Shown here piece by piece: positions 1 to 8,601 of a DNA stretch of 64,000 bases. Both the position numbers and the translations under genes were made by a program. Positions within the stretch are counted from its first letter, which is position 1. The number at the start of each line of letters is the position of its first letter. The notes below the pieces were generated by a model. That model worked only from the letters and a program-made list of their open reading frames with translations. It was not told the origin of the DNA and made no database searches. The stretch is from Larsenimonas suaedae (GTDB taxonomy: Bacteria; Pseudomonadota; Gammaproteobacteria; Pseudomonadales; Halomonadaceae). Location of the stretch: positions 992,001 through 1,056,000 of the forward strand of contig NZ_JAMLJI010000001.1 in assembly GCF_023712105.1 (NCBI RefSeq). Direction: 5' to 3'.

Positions 1-2917
1 TGGCCTTGTAGTCGAACATGGATTCAGCTTTCTCAATGGCCTCCTTCAACAGGGCTGAGAACACCTTTTTCGCATAAGGATCGTCTCCAAGCTGTTCCTC
101 GATGGTCTTTTTCGTTCTGGTCTTGATCTTGTCGGTTTCGTTTCTGGTCTTTTCATCGCTCCACTCTTTCATGTTGTCGTCCACTCGATCAATGAGTACC
201 GGCTCGTCGCCGGGGACAACATCCACGCCAGTCACATACCGATCGATCAGATCTCGAATCTGACCCTCGTACACGGAGTAATCCACGGTTTCCTGGGCAT
301 CCATGCGAACGGTCCTGCGAAGATCCGCGAACCACTTCAAATCCGATTTATATCGCTGGATGTCGGCCTCACTGAAAGCCTTGTCTTCAAAAAAGCTTTG
401 GGTCGAAAGCGCTGTCTTCAGACACATGCCAAATTCGGTGAGCGCTTCATAGAAATCTTCACGCAGTGCCTGCCGAGTATCGATTTCCACACTATCTTCG
501 TCCGCTTCGTACTTCGGCATGAAGATCTGTCGATACTGCTCTTGATCAAGAGTGTTGCTGATGCCCTTGAAGAACCCCCAGAGCCGGTCATGCAGGGCTG
601 GAAGCTTCTTGTATTCCGTATCCACGCTTGAATACAGACCCTCGATATCCTCGATGGCGAAACCACCCTGGGTCTGCTCTTCGAAGTTCTGATAATCCTT
701 GAGCGCTGTATCCAGCTCCTTGAGGATGCCGCGATAATCGATGAGATAGCCAAAGGGCTTTTGAGGGTGCAGCCGATTCACTCGAGCAATGGCCTGAATC
801 AGGTTGTGCCCTTTCAGCTGCTTGTCGATGTAAAGCACCGTGTTACGGGGCTCATCAAAGCCGGTCAGGAGTTTGTCGACGACAATCAGAATATCCGGCG
901 CCCCATCAGTGCCGAAATCTTCAATGACAGCTTTCTCGTAGTCCTGTGGATCGCCGGTAACGTTTTTCTTCCACCACTCCTGCACCAGCGGCTGATTGGA
1001 TTCATCAACGTCGGTGTGCCCTTCCCGGGTATCCGGTGGAGAGATCACAATGGCGCTGGTCACCAAGCCCAGACTGTCCAGAGCCTGCTTGTAGCGAATC
1101 GCGCTGAGTTTGCTGTCGGTGGCCAGTTGCCCCTTGAGCTCAAGTCCAGCTTTTTTGAAGTTTTCACTGAAGTGCACGCCGATGTCGAAGGCGTTGAGCT
1201 TGATACGGTCTTCTGCCGTATAGATCTGGCCCTGCCTTGCATACTTGCGCTTGAGATCAGCCTTCTGGTCGTCCGACAGGGACGCCGTCACCTTGTCAAA
1301 CCAGGTATCTACAGCCTTCTGATTGACATCCAACAGAGGCTTGCGCTCTTCATAAAGCAACGGTGTGATGGTGCCGTCTTCCACTGCCCGCTTCATGGTA
1401 TAGGCGTGGATGATGGCGCCAAACTTGTCGGCCGTTTCGCTTTTCTCTTTGTTCAATAGCGGGGTGCCGGTAAAGGCAATGAACGACGCATTGGGCAAAG
1501 CCTGGCGCATCCGCTGATAGTTCTCCCCGCCCTGGCTTCGATGGCCTTCATCGACAATTACGATGATATTGCTGGAGGGGTTGTGGCATTCCGGCTGTTT
1601 CGCCGCTGAGGCGAACTTGTTGATGATGGTGAAAATGATGCGCTCGTTGCCCTGACCGATACGTCTGGCCAGATCCTTACCGGAACGGGTCTTGGCGAGA
1701 GATTCACCACTTTTCTTGCCAGCGATATCACTGCCGAACGCGCCGCCGGTAAGGAAGGTTCTGGAGAGTTGCTTCTCCAGATCTACCCGATCGGTCACCA
1801 CAATGACTCGGCAATTCTTCAGGGCATCACTGAGCAACAGCGCTCGGCACAGATAAACCATGGTGAATGACTTGCCGGATCCGGTGGTATGCCAGAGCAC
1901 ACCACCTTTACGCTGCCCGTTGGGCTTGAAATCGGAAATGCGTTCCAGCATGGCCTTGATACCAAAGGCCTGCGGATACCGCGCCGCGATTTTACCGACC
2001 TTGCGATCGAACAAAATGAAGCAGCGCAGGAACTCGAGAAAACGATGCCGGTCCAGCAACCCCACCAACAACCGATCCTGTTCCGTTGGCAGCATTGCTG
2101 ATGACCAGAGCTGCTCGAAATAGACACGGACCTTCGCAGGTCTGTTCTGGAACAGAGTGTTTTTGTCCGACTCCGCCAGCGCACGGTTCTTGATGCCCTG
2201 AACATGTTGATCGTCGAACTCTTCATCCTGCCACTTCGACCAGAATTTGGCCGGAGTGTGGGTGGTACCGTACCGGCCATCGTGATTACTGATGGAAAAC
2301 AACAACTGGGCAAAAGCGTACAGGTAAGGGATTTCGTCATTCTTCTGGTTGCGAAGGTTCTGGCTGATGCCCTCCTCGACCATACTCTTGCCGGGGCTGC
2401 TGGAGGCAGCGCGCTTGGCTTCAATCACGGCCAGAGGAATACCGTTCACGAATATCACAACATCGGGGCGGCGGGTGTGCGTGCCCTGGGTGGACAACAC
2501 CTCCATCTCTTCGGTGACATGAAATTCGTTGTTGTTCAGATTTTCCCAATCGATCAGGTGAATCGTGGGCTGGGCCTTCTTGCCGCCAACGAACTCAGTA
2601 ACAGTAACCCCGAGAGTCAACAGCTCATACACGGCCTGGTTGGCCTCCATCAGGCCCTGAGCCATGGAGGGCGTCGTCACCTCTCGAATCACCTGATCCA
2701 CAGCCTGATCGGATAGCGGGTATGACGCCCCCTTGAACTCGAACCGGCGCTTACGCAACACCCGCTCCAGCACCGGTTTCATGACCACATCACGCTGGCT
2801 GCCCCGCAGAGTCTGACACTCTGTCGTCGGTAGGAACGTCCATCCCAGATTGATCAGGGTCGCCAGTGCGGGAATATGGCTGGAGTGCTGCTCGCTGCCT
2901 TGAGGAGTGCTATTCAT
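1..2917 (-). CDS. hsdR: Type I restriction enzyme endonuclease/translocase subunit HsdR (partial, C-terminus beyond window)
   Basis: Motor and nuclease subunit of a type I restriction-modification complex; it cleaves unmodified DNA after ATP-driven translocation. The reading frame stays open from the ATG at 2917 to the left window edge, about 972 codons, so the C-terminus is missing. Visible are a PD-(D/E)xK nuclease site (D152, then E166-A-K168), a Walker A P-loop (TTGSGKS, about residues 344-350) and a DEAD-like VDEGHR box near residue 455, followed by an intact second helicase half with FTGTP and a conserved ARVNR motif. The start overlaps the stop of the DUF262 gene (ATGA), so the two are translationally coupled. 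It is the last gene of the operon seen here. No frame break was seen, so the nuclease looks intact as far as the window shows. Confidence 0.96.
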   Translation of the reverse strand, partial: MNSTPQGSEQHSSHIPALATLINLGWTFLPTTECQTLRGSQRDVVMKPVLERVLRKRRFEFKGASYPLSDQAVDQVIREVTTPSMAQGLMEANQAVYELLTLGVTVTEFVGGKKAQPTIHLIDWENLNNNEFHVTEEMEVLSTQGTHTRRPDVVIFVNGIPLAVIEAKRAASSSPGKSMVEEGISQNLRNQKNDEIPYLYAFAQLLFSISNHDGRYGTTHTPAKFWSKWQDEEFDDQHVQGIKNRALAESDKNTLFQNRPAKVRVYFEQLWSSAMLPTEQDRLLVGLLDRHRFLEFLRCFILFDRKVGKIAARYPQAFGIKAMLERISDFKPNGQRKGGVLWHTTGSGKSFTMVYLCRALLLSDALKNCRVIVVTDRVDLEKQLSRTFLTGGAFGSDIAGKKSGESLAKTRSGKDLARRIGQGNERIIFTIINKFASAAKQPECHNPSSNIIVIVDEGHRSQGGENYQRMRQALPNASFIAFTGTPLLNKEKSETADKFGAIIHAYTMKRAVEDGTITPLLYEERKPLLDVNQKAVDTWFDKVTASLSDDQKADLKRKYARQGQIYTAEDRIKLNAFDIGVHFSENFKKAGLELKGQLATDSKLSAIRYKQALDSLGLVTSAIVISPPDTREGHTDVDESNQPLVQEWWKKNVTGDPQDYEKAVIEDFGTDGAPDILIVVDKLLTGFDEPRNTVLYIDKQLKGHNLIQAIARVNRLHPQKPFGYLIDYRGILKELDTALKDYQNFEEQTQGGFAIEDIEGLYSSVDTEYKKLPALHDRLWGFFKGISNTLDQEQYRQIFMPKYEADEDSVEIDTRQALREDFYEALTEFGMCLKTALSTQSFFEDKAFSEADIQRYKSDLKWFADLRRTVRMDAQETVDYSVYEGQIRDLIDRYVTGVDVVPGDEPVLIDRVDDNMKEWSDEKTRNETDKIKTRTKKTIEEQLGDDPYAKKVFSALLKEAIEKAESMFDYKA

Positions 2918-4770
2918 GCGCCCTCCAGTTCGGTCAACCGTTCGGGCCAGATGTGCTCGCAGATCGATTGATAGAGTGACTGTCGCGCTTCGATGTCTTC
3001 CTTCATGAAATTTTCATGGGGCTGAAACGGAAGGCCGAGTTTTGAGCGAAGCTTCATGAAATTCGGATTATTGGCATACGCCAGCGGGCAGAGCGACTTC
3101 ACCAGCAGGTTTTCCTTGATGTAGTGCGCCTTTTTCTGATCAAAGGGCTGGTTACCATAGGACTGATTGGTTCCCCGAGGCAGCAACACCAGATCACCCA
3201 GCCGATTTCGATAGTGCTGAAATTCGTGCTCCTGCTCGAACTCATCCTTATGGCGGGAAAAGCTGTCGGCCCAGATATGTTCTACTTCAAAGGGTTTGCC
3301 CTTGGCCGGCTCGTAATAGGTCACAAAGCTGCTGCTCATACCCGCCTGTTGCTCACACCAGGCCGTCATGCGGGCCAGCAGAAATTTTACAAAGCGTCTG
3401 TTCTGTCCATGCAGGCGAAAATCCTCCATGCCGGCAAAGGATTGACTCATTCCCTGCAACTTCTGGCTCAGCAGCGCCTGGAGGCTGGGCAAGTCCTTGC
3501 CTCTGATCTCCTTGACCAGGCTGTACATGGTGTAGCGAATCGAGCTGGCGGAAAAATTGCGGAAGTTCACTGACCGACGCACCACAAATGCCTCTATATA
3601 AGCGGCAACGGTATCGATTTTTCGAATGACGATCTCGGTGCTGTCCTGAGGATTGAGTGCCGCCAGCATCAGCGGATAACTCAGCGTCGGCGCGATGCCC
3701 CAGCGGGAGATATAGAACACATGCTCCAACCCCGGCACCAGCTCATACTCCGCATCCAGAATGCGAATATAAGCCTTGTAGTAAAAGCGAAACTCCTCCT
3801 GAACAAACTGCTCAAAAGAGTTCCCACTGTTGGCATCCAGTCCTATCTTGGAAAGGTTATCGCGCACCCAGCTGTGGAAGCGGGTACCGATCTTCTCGAA
3901 GTCCTCGTTTTTGGACCCCGCCGTGCCGGGTCGGATGCTCTCGGCATAGCGCCCGCGTAACCATGACTGGAAGAAGCGCTGGTCTTCCTCCTTGCCATAG
4001 GCCTTGAGCTCCAGCATGGCCTGCTTCCAGAACTCATTGGCCTTCCTGCGCTTCTCGGCACTGTCAAAACGCGACAGCATAAACCCCTTCAGCATCTCTG
4101 AAGGCGTCAGATTAAGGCCACGGTCGTTCATGGTTTCAAAGATGATGTAGGCGTTCTCATCGGAGTAGGCGATGATCTCTACCATGATCACGTTGTATCT
4201 GAGCCAGTCGATAAAAAACGGAAACGCCTCACCTTTCAGCTCATCCGGAAACGCCTTCTCGATATCCTGATACCGCTCGGCCATGTTGCGAGTAGACTCA
4301 TCGTCGTCCTCGCTCGGCAGGTACTCCCCATGGTGGAATAGCCCGTCAAGACAGGGAATACGCTCCTCGACCGTAATATTGAATGACTTGCTGCCGCGCA
4401 GCTCCGAAAAGATCATGGGTTCAATCTTCTCGTTGAAACCCAGTTCCTTCTGAAGGTTATTCAAGTAGATTAAAAGCAGTGTCAGCGAGGTTAACCGCTG
4501 TTGGCCATCAATGATGCTGCGCTTGCCATCCTTGCTGCTGACCACGAAGGGGCCAAGGTAGTAATTGTTGTAATCTTCGCCCTGTTCACGCTTATCGCCC
4601 GAGGAGTACTCACCAAGAAAGGTGTAGGTTAAATCCGTCACCAGTACCTCGATGTGCTTTTCGCCCCAGCTGTATTCCCGCTGGAAATAGTCGACCGTAT
4701 ACTTCTGCTCGTTCAGGACGTCGAACAGGCTGCGGTGCCGGGCCTCAATCTTGTTCTCCAATGTACTCAT
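2914..4770 (-). CDS. DUF262/DUF1524 (GmrSD-like) protein embedded in the type I R-M operon
   Basis: 618 residues. The N-terminal DUF262 (ParB/Srx-like, NTP-binding) domain shows QREYSW at residues 30-35 and the signature IDGQQR at 87-92. The C-terminal DUF1524 domain has an HNH-type motif: VEHIW with H498, then NRLGDLVLLP and a later N-x-SYGNQPFDQKK. This architecture is that of GmrSD and BrxU, type IV nucleases that cut modified (for example glucosylated) DNA. It lies between hsdS and hsdR with four-base ATGA overlaps on both sides, so it is co-translated with the R-M subunits. I infer an added defence activity against phage whose modified DNA escapes HsdR. Alternatively it could regulate or assist the complex. 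The fold assignment is firm; the target is unknown. Confidence 0.9.
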   Translation of the reverse strand: MSTLENKIEARHRSLFDVLNEQKYTVDYFQREYSWGEKHIEVLVTDLTYTFLGEYSSGDKREQGEDYNNYYLGPFVVSSKDGKRSIIDGQQRLTSLTLLLIYLNNLQKELGFNEKIEPMIFSELRGSKSFNITVEERIPCLDGLFHHGEYLPSEDDDESTRNMAERYQDIEKAFPDELKGEAFPFFIDWLRYNVIMVEIIAYSDENAYIIFETMNDRGLNLTPSEMLKGFMLSRFDSAEKRRKANEFWKQAMLELKAYGKEEDQRFFQSWLRGRYAESIRPGTAGSKNEDFEKIGTRFHSWVRDNLSKIGLDANSGNSFEQFVQEEFRFYYKAYIRILDAEYELVPGLEHVFYISRWGIAPTLSYPLMLAALNPQDSTEIVIRKIDTVAAYIEAFVVRRSVNFRNFSASSIRYTMYSLVKEIRGKDLPSLQALLSQKLQGMSQSFAGMEDFRLHGQNRRFVKFLLARMTAWCEQQAGMSSSFVTYYEPAKGKPFEVEHIWADSFSRHKDEFEQEHEFQHYRNRLGDLVLLPRGTNQSYGNQPFDQKKAHYIKENLLVKSLCPLAYANNPNFMKLRSKLGLPFQPHENFMKEDIEARQSLYQSICEHIWPERLTELEGA

Positions 4771-5996
4771 GCGGCTTCTACCTGTACCCGTTTTTTGCCG
4801 GTCAGCAACTGCTGCATCAGGGCTTTCTTTTCATCTCTCAAGCACCTTAGTCGATACTTAATTGCCGAAACTTCCATATCTGAGGCTGCTAAAACCTTAG
4901 AAATAGCTGCCTGCTCGAAATTTCCTGGTAACAGCACGTCAAGTTTCACTAACTGCTTTTTTGACAAGTTGTACCTAGTAGCGCCTTGAGCGAGAGCTGC
5001 TATCCGCCTCCGCATCTCTTCTCCTCGGAAAAGATACCTAGCGTATTCTGGAACTAGTTTTTCAAAAGAATAAAGCCTGAAACCAAAACAAAATGAGTTT
5101 AGGTAGATGTCGTAGGGGATTTTTTCAAGAAGAACCGAAGTCATTCCAACCTCTTCCGGGGTCTCAGAAGAAGTTGTAAACAGAATGTCGCCATACTGAA
5201 CTTTATTTTGAAACTCGCTATCACTTAACCTTACGCGATCAAACCGGTCTACTCTAAGAGCCCCATCGGAAAAAACGCTCATATATGTGACGAACGGCTC
5301 ACCAGCCCCGAAGTCTTCCTTAGTTTTTCCACTCAATCCTGAGTACGTCGATCCTAAACTGCCAAGCTCAATCGTTTCCCACTCCCCCTCAAACCCCGGC
5401 AACCGCTTCTTTCCAGTCAGCAACTGCTGCATCAAGGCCCTCTTTCGCTGCTGACTGTTCTCAAGCAGACGCTCGGTGGCAGTGATGGCCTGATCCCAAG
5501 TGGAGAGAATCTGGGCGATTTTTTTTTGTTCTGGGAGAGGGGGAGCTGCCACCCGTAGGGATTTTATATCGGAGATGTTAATTCGAGATACTGTTGAACC
5601 TATAGACAACCTTTTAATCGAAAACTTGCACTTCTCTGTTGCCAATATCTGGGATAGAAAAAAAGGATCCGCAACTTTTCGCCTTGGTCGTAACAAAACC
5701 ATTCTCTGCCCCATGCAAACATTAGTATTTTGGGGAACCAAACAGGTTTCGCCCGCTGGGGCTTCACGAGTAAATAACACATCGCCGTATTCAGGTACTG
5801 CACGCTCTGTCCACTCACGATACCCAGCCTCGGTTGTGAACTTCATATCGTCCATTACCAGCTGTCCGTTCCGAACGTTGCTAGTACGTACAACCAAAAA
5901 TTCGGATTTTTCTACATATGGTGCTGTTTTATGCTCGCAGTCGATTATTTGGCACAAGTATCCGATTGGTTTAGCTTCAATAGAGCTATACGGCAT
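4767..5996 (-). CDS. hsdS: Type I restriction-modification specificity subunit HsdS
   Basis: 409 residues with the usual layout: a first target recognition domain (about 1-150), a central conserved helix, a second recognition domain (about 205-370) and a C-terminal conserved helix. The helix motif ALMQQLLTGKKR occurs twice, near residues 185-197 and 391-403, as expected for the two spacer repeats that set the distance between the half-sites. The segments coding for the recognition domains are visibly richer in A and T than the flanking hsdM and hsdR DNA, suggesting domain swapping. The ATG overlaps the end of hsdM by 11 bases, and its stop overlaps the DUF262 start. It determines the sequence methylated and restricted by the HsdM/HsdR complex; the target cannot be read from sequence alone. 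Confidence 0.95.
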   Translation of the reverse strand: MPYSSIEAKPIGYLCQIIDCEHKTAPYVEKSEFLVVRTSNVRNGQLVMDDMKFTTEAGYREWTERAVPEYGDVLFTREAPAGETCLVPQNTNVCMGQRMVLLRPRRKVADPFFLSQILATEKCKFSIKRLSIGSTVSRINISDIKSLRVAAPPLPEQKKIAQILSTWDQAITATERLLENSQQRKRALMQQLLTGKKRLPGFEGEWETIELGSLGSTYSGLSGKTKEDFGAGEPFVTYMSVFSDGALRVDRFDRVRLSDSEFQNKVQYGDILFTTSSETPEEVGMTSVLLEKIPYDIYLNSFCFGFRLYSFEKLVPEYARYLFRGEEMRRRIAALAQGATRYNLSKKQLVKLDVLLPGNFEQAAISKVLAASDMEVSAIKYRLRCLRDEKKALMQQLLTGKKRVQVEAA

Positions 5997-7503
5997 AACC
6001 CAGCTCCTTCAGATATCCGTCCATCTGCTCGTTCAGCTTCGCAATTTCCGCTTCGACCTCTTTCCGCTCGGCTTGCACGGCCATCAGGTCAATCTCTTCC
6101 TCTTCCTCGAAGGTATCCACATAGCGCGGAATATTGAGGTTGAAGTCGTTTTCCTGAATTTCCTCGAAGCTGGCCAGGTAGGCGTACTTGTCCGAGCTTT
6201 CGCGCTGTTTGTAGCCGTCGACCACCCTGGCGATATTCTCATCTGACAGTTGGTTCTGGTTCTTGCCAGCCTTGAACTCGCGGCTGGCATCGATGAACAG
6301 CACGTTGTTGTCGGTCTTGTCCTTGCGGAACACCAGAATCGCTGCCGGGATCCCGGTGCCGTAAAACAGCTTCTCGGGCAGGCCGATGACGGCATCCAGC
6401 AGATTCTCCTCGATCAGCTTCTGGCGGATTTTGCCTTCGCTGGAGCCCCGGAACAGCACGCCATGGGGTACAACCACTGCCATGCGGCCGGTCTTCGGCT
6501 TCATGGTCTCGATCATGTGCAGGATAAAGGCGTAATCACCTTTGGTCTTGGGCGGCAAACCGCGGCGAAACCGAGCGTAGGGATCGGCTTCAGCGCCCTC
6601 AACACCCCACTTTTCCAGCGAGAACGGCGGATTGGCCACCACAACGTCGAAGTGCTTCAGGCCACCGTTGGCATCCAGCAGCCGCGGGTTGCGAATGGTG
6701 TCGCCCCATTCCAGCTTGTGGTTATCGATGCCGTGCAGAAACATGTTCATCTTCGCCAGCGCCCAGGTACTGCCGATGGCTTCCTGGCCGAACAGCGCGA
6801 AATTCTTCGAGCCCGACTGACCTTTTCGAATCTGGTTGGCACACTTCAAAAGCAGTGACGCGGAACCACAGGTCGGGTCGCAGATTTCATCGCCTGCCCT
6901 GGGCTCGACAATCTCGGCCATCAATTCGGAGACTTCCGGTGGGGTATAGAACTCGCCAGCTTTCTTGCCGGAGGTGGCCGCAAAGTTCTTGATCAGGTAC
7001 TCATAGGCGTTGCCGATGACATCCAGCTTACCGATTCGGCTCGGGCGCAGGTTCAACTCAGGCTTGGCAAAGTCTTCCAGCAGGTAACGCAGGATGTCGT
7101 TCTTGTGCTTTTCATCACCCAGTTTGCTGGAATTGAAACTGATGTCTTGGAACACATCCGCCAGCTTGACGATGTTGGCCTCTTCAATGGCGTGCAGCGC
7201 CTTGTCGATGCGCTCACCGTTGCCCGGCTCATGTCGATGCTCGTAGAGTGCGTAGAAGCCGGCATCACTCGGTAGCACGAAACGCTCATTTTTCATGAGC
7301 TCCTCGATCAGCTGCGGAGCATCGCCGTACTCGGCCTTGTAGTTGTCGTAATGGTCCTGCCAGACGTCTGAGAGATACTTCACAAACAGCATGGTCAGAA
7401 CGTAGTCCTTGTAGATGCTCGGATCCACGGTACCTCTAAAGGTGTCGCAGGCGTTCCAGACCGCCTTGTTGATCTGTTCCTGCTTGATGGCGTCGTTACT
7501 CAT
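5986..7503 (-). CDS. hsdM: Type I restriction-modification DNA adenine methyltransferase subunit HsdM
   Basis: 505 residues, normal for the family. An N-terminal helical HsdM_N domain (about 10-145) is followed by an N6-adenine methyltransferase domain with SAM-binding motif I, DPTCGSAS at 209-216, and the catalytic NPPF at 291-294. FYTPPEVSELM at about 185-195 is the conserved motif before the SAM pocket. With HsdS it forms the methyltransferase that protects host DNA, and with HsdR the restriction complex. It starts one base after the TAA of the upstream single-TRD gene and overlaps hsdS by 11 bases, so it is firmly inside the operon. All key residues are present, so it should be active. 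Confidence 0.97.
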   Translation of the reverse strand: MSNDAIKQEQINKAVWNACDTFRGTVDPSIYKDYVLTMLFVKYLSDVWQDHYDNYKAEYGDAPQLIEELMKNERFVLPSDAGFYALYEHRHEPGNGERIDKALHAIEEANIVKLADVFQDISFNSSKLGDEKHKNDILRYLLEDFAKPELNLRPSRIGKLDVIGNAYEYLIKNFAATSGKKAGEFYTPPEVSELMAEIVEPRAGDEICDPTCGSASLLLKCANQIRKGQSGSKNFALFGQEAIGSTWALAKMNMFLHGIDNHKLEWGDTIRNPRLLDANGGLKHFDVVVANPPFSLEKWGVEGAEADPYARFRRGLPPKTKGDYAFILHMIETMKPKTGRMAVVVPHGVLFRGSSEGKIRQKLIEENLLDAVIGLPEKLFYGTGIPAAILVFRKDKTDNNVLFIDASREFKAGKNQNQLSDENIARVVDGYKQRESSDKYAYLASFEEIQENDFNLNIPRYVDTFEEEEEIDLMAVQAERKEVEAEIAKLNEQMDGYLKELGYAV

Positions 7504-7504
7504 C

Positions 7505-8128
7505 TTATTTTCCTGTCGTTGAATTGGAATTCAGTAGCTCATGGCCAACCACATCAATCATGCGCTGGCGGTTTTCAATTAAACGGTGCAAAAGCCGCTG
7601 TTCCTGGGTCGCGGCATTGGCGAGTCTGACCATCTGTTCCTGCTTTTCGATCGGCGGGATCACAATAGGCAGGCCGCCCAGCTGTGCCTTGGTGATGCTT
7701 GGCGCGGAGGTACCCTGGGAACACCTGGCGAAATAGCGCTGGGCATTTACATGGTTGAGCTGCCAGACCAGAAATTCTGGGGTCAGCCCGTGCGCCCGGG
7801 GGGCAAGCCGGAGATGGTAGAAGTTAGGAGTACAGACAGTGTTGCTGGGTACCTCCCCGACCAGAGTCGCGTAGTTACGCGGCCCCTTGGCCATAAAGAG
7901 GATATCCCCCGAGCGAAGATATTCAGGATGCTTTAGTCCCGGCAGAACAACGCGATCCAGTGCGCTACCCGATTTATCGTTCAGGCATTCGCCCAGCGTC
8001 ATATGGCGATACTGCACCACGAAGGCATCACCGCGGTCATCCAGTGGCAGCTTGCCACGGAAGGGATAACCGGGCTGGATGCTGGCCAAGTGTTGGAGAG
8101 TAGAGCGCTCAACTTTTATCGGCTTCAT
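7505..8128 (-). CDS. HsdS-like protein with a single target recognition domain (half-HsdS), first gene of the R-M operon
   Basis: 207 residues from the ATG at 8128, which has AAGAG eight bases upstream; an in-frame TTG at 8149 would add seven residues but has poorer context. The protein has one TRD-like unit. SGDILFMAKGPR resembles the conserved GDIL(F/V) strand of HsdS, and the C-terminal IPPIEKQEQMVRL followed by a long helix matches the end of an HsdS repeat. A full HsdS has two such units and about 400 residues, so this is half size. It is read before hsdM and ends one base short of the hsdM ATG. It may dimerise to give a symmetric target, compete with the full HsdS, or act as an accessory DNA-binding subunit. 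I do not know which. Confidence 0.75.
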   Translation of the reverse strand: MKPIKVERSTLQHLASIQPGYPFRGKLPLDDRGDAFVVQYRHMTLGECLNDKSGSALDRVVLPGLKHPEYLRSGDILFMAKGPRNYATLVGEVPSNTVCTPNFYHLRLAPRAHGLTPEFLVWQLNHVNAQRYFARCSQGTSAPSITKAQLGGLPIVIPPIEKQEQMVRLANAATQEQRLLHRLIENRQRMIDVVGHELLNSNSTTGK

Positions 8129-8141
8129 GCAGTATGCTCTT

Positions 8142-8182
8142 TGATGCAATTAAGTAGAGGTAAGCTACCCTACTTTGCATCA
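8142..8182. promoter_or_regulatory. Inverted repeat upstream of the R-M operon, candidate operator
   Basis: TGATGCAA (8142-8149) and TTGCATCA (8175-8182) are perfect 8-base inverted copies, and a related GATGCAT lies at 8191-8197. They sit 13 to 70 bases upstream of the first gene of the restriction operon, where a repressor or controller protein could bind. No controller gene is obvious nearby except possibly the helix-turn-helix protein at 8602-9129. The function is inferred. Confidence 0.3.
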
Positions 8183-8417
8183 TCGAGCAAGATGCATTTT
8201 ATGCGGATGCTGTTTCATCTGACAAAAACGGGGCTAACGAACAAATTTCACAAGCTATAGCAGCCACCCTTGGCGGTGAGTTGAACTAACCAGCCAGTTG
8301 CAAAATATTGTTGTACCTCACCCTGAAAAACACTTTTCAAACGTTGCCCATGCTCATAAGAGCACTATCGCTTATTAAAACTCCCGGCTATAAGTCTCTT
8401 TCTCATCGTTACAAATA

Positions 8418-8448
8418 CTGCTGCCCTAAAGCTCACCTTGGGCAGCAG
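8418..8448. other. Perfect 9-bp hairpin in the intergenic region before the R-M operon
   Basis: CTGCTGCCC (8418-8426) pairs perfectly with GGGCAGCAG (8440-8448) around a 13-base loop. It lies in the roughly 470-base, AT-rich, gene-free stretch between the half-HsdS gene (start 8128) and the phage-like gene (end 8602). There is no clear run of T after the stem on either strand. It may be a weak terminator for the upstream minus-strand gene, or a protein-binding palindrome. Apart from this and the repeat near 8160, I see nothing in 8129-8601. Confidence 0.35.
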
Positions 8449-8601
8449 GAATGAATATTCGGGCAGATTAATTTTCAGACAAAAACATTTAAAGCGGCCA
8501 AAGCCTAGAGGCTAGGCTGAGGGATAAATTAAAGACATATAATATATCTTTAATAAAAAGAGGATCAGTCAATCAGAACGCAAATAGCTTCCATTTTAAA
8601 T

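Noticed and set aside
8165-8290. A short plus-strand open stretch near 8165-8290 with protein-like composition (DAFYADAVSSDKNG then ISQAIAATLGGELN), possibly a gene remnant
   Set aside because: Only about 40 codons, no start or ribosome site, and a stop upstream. It cannot be told from chance, and it overlaps the operator-like repeats.
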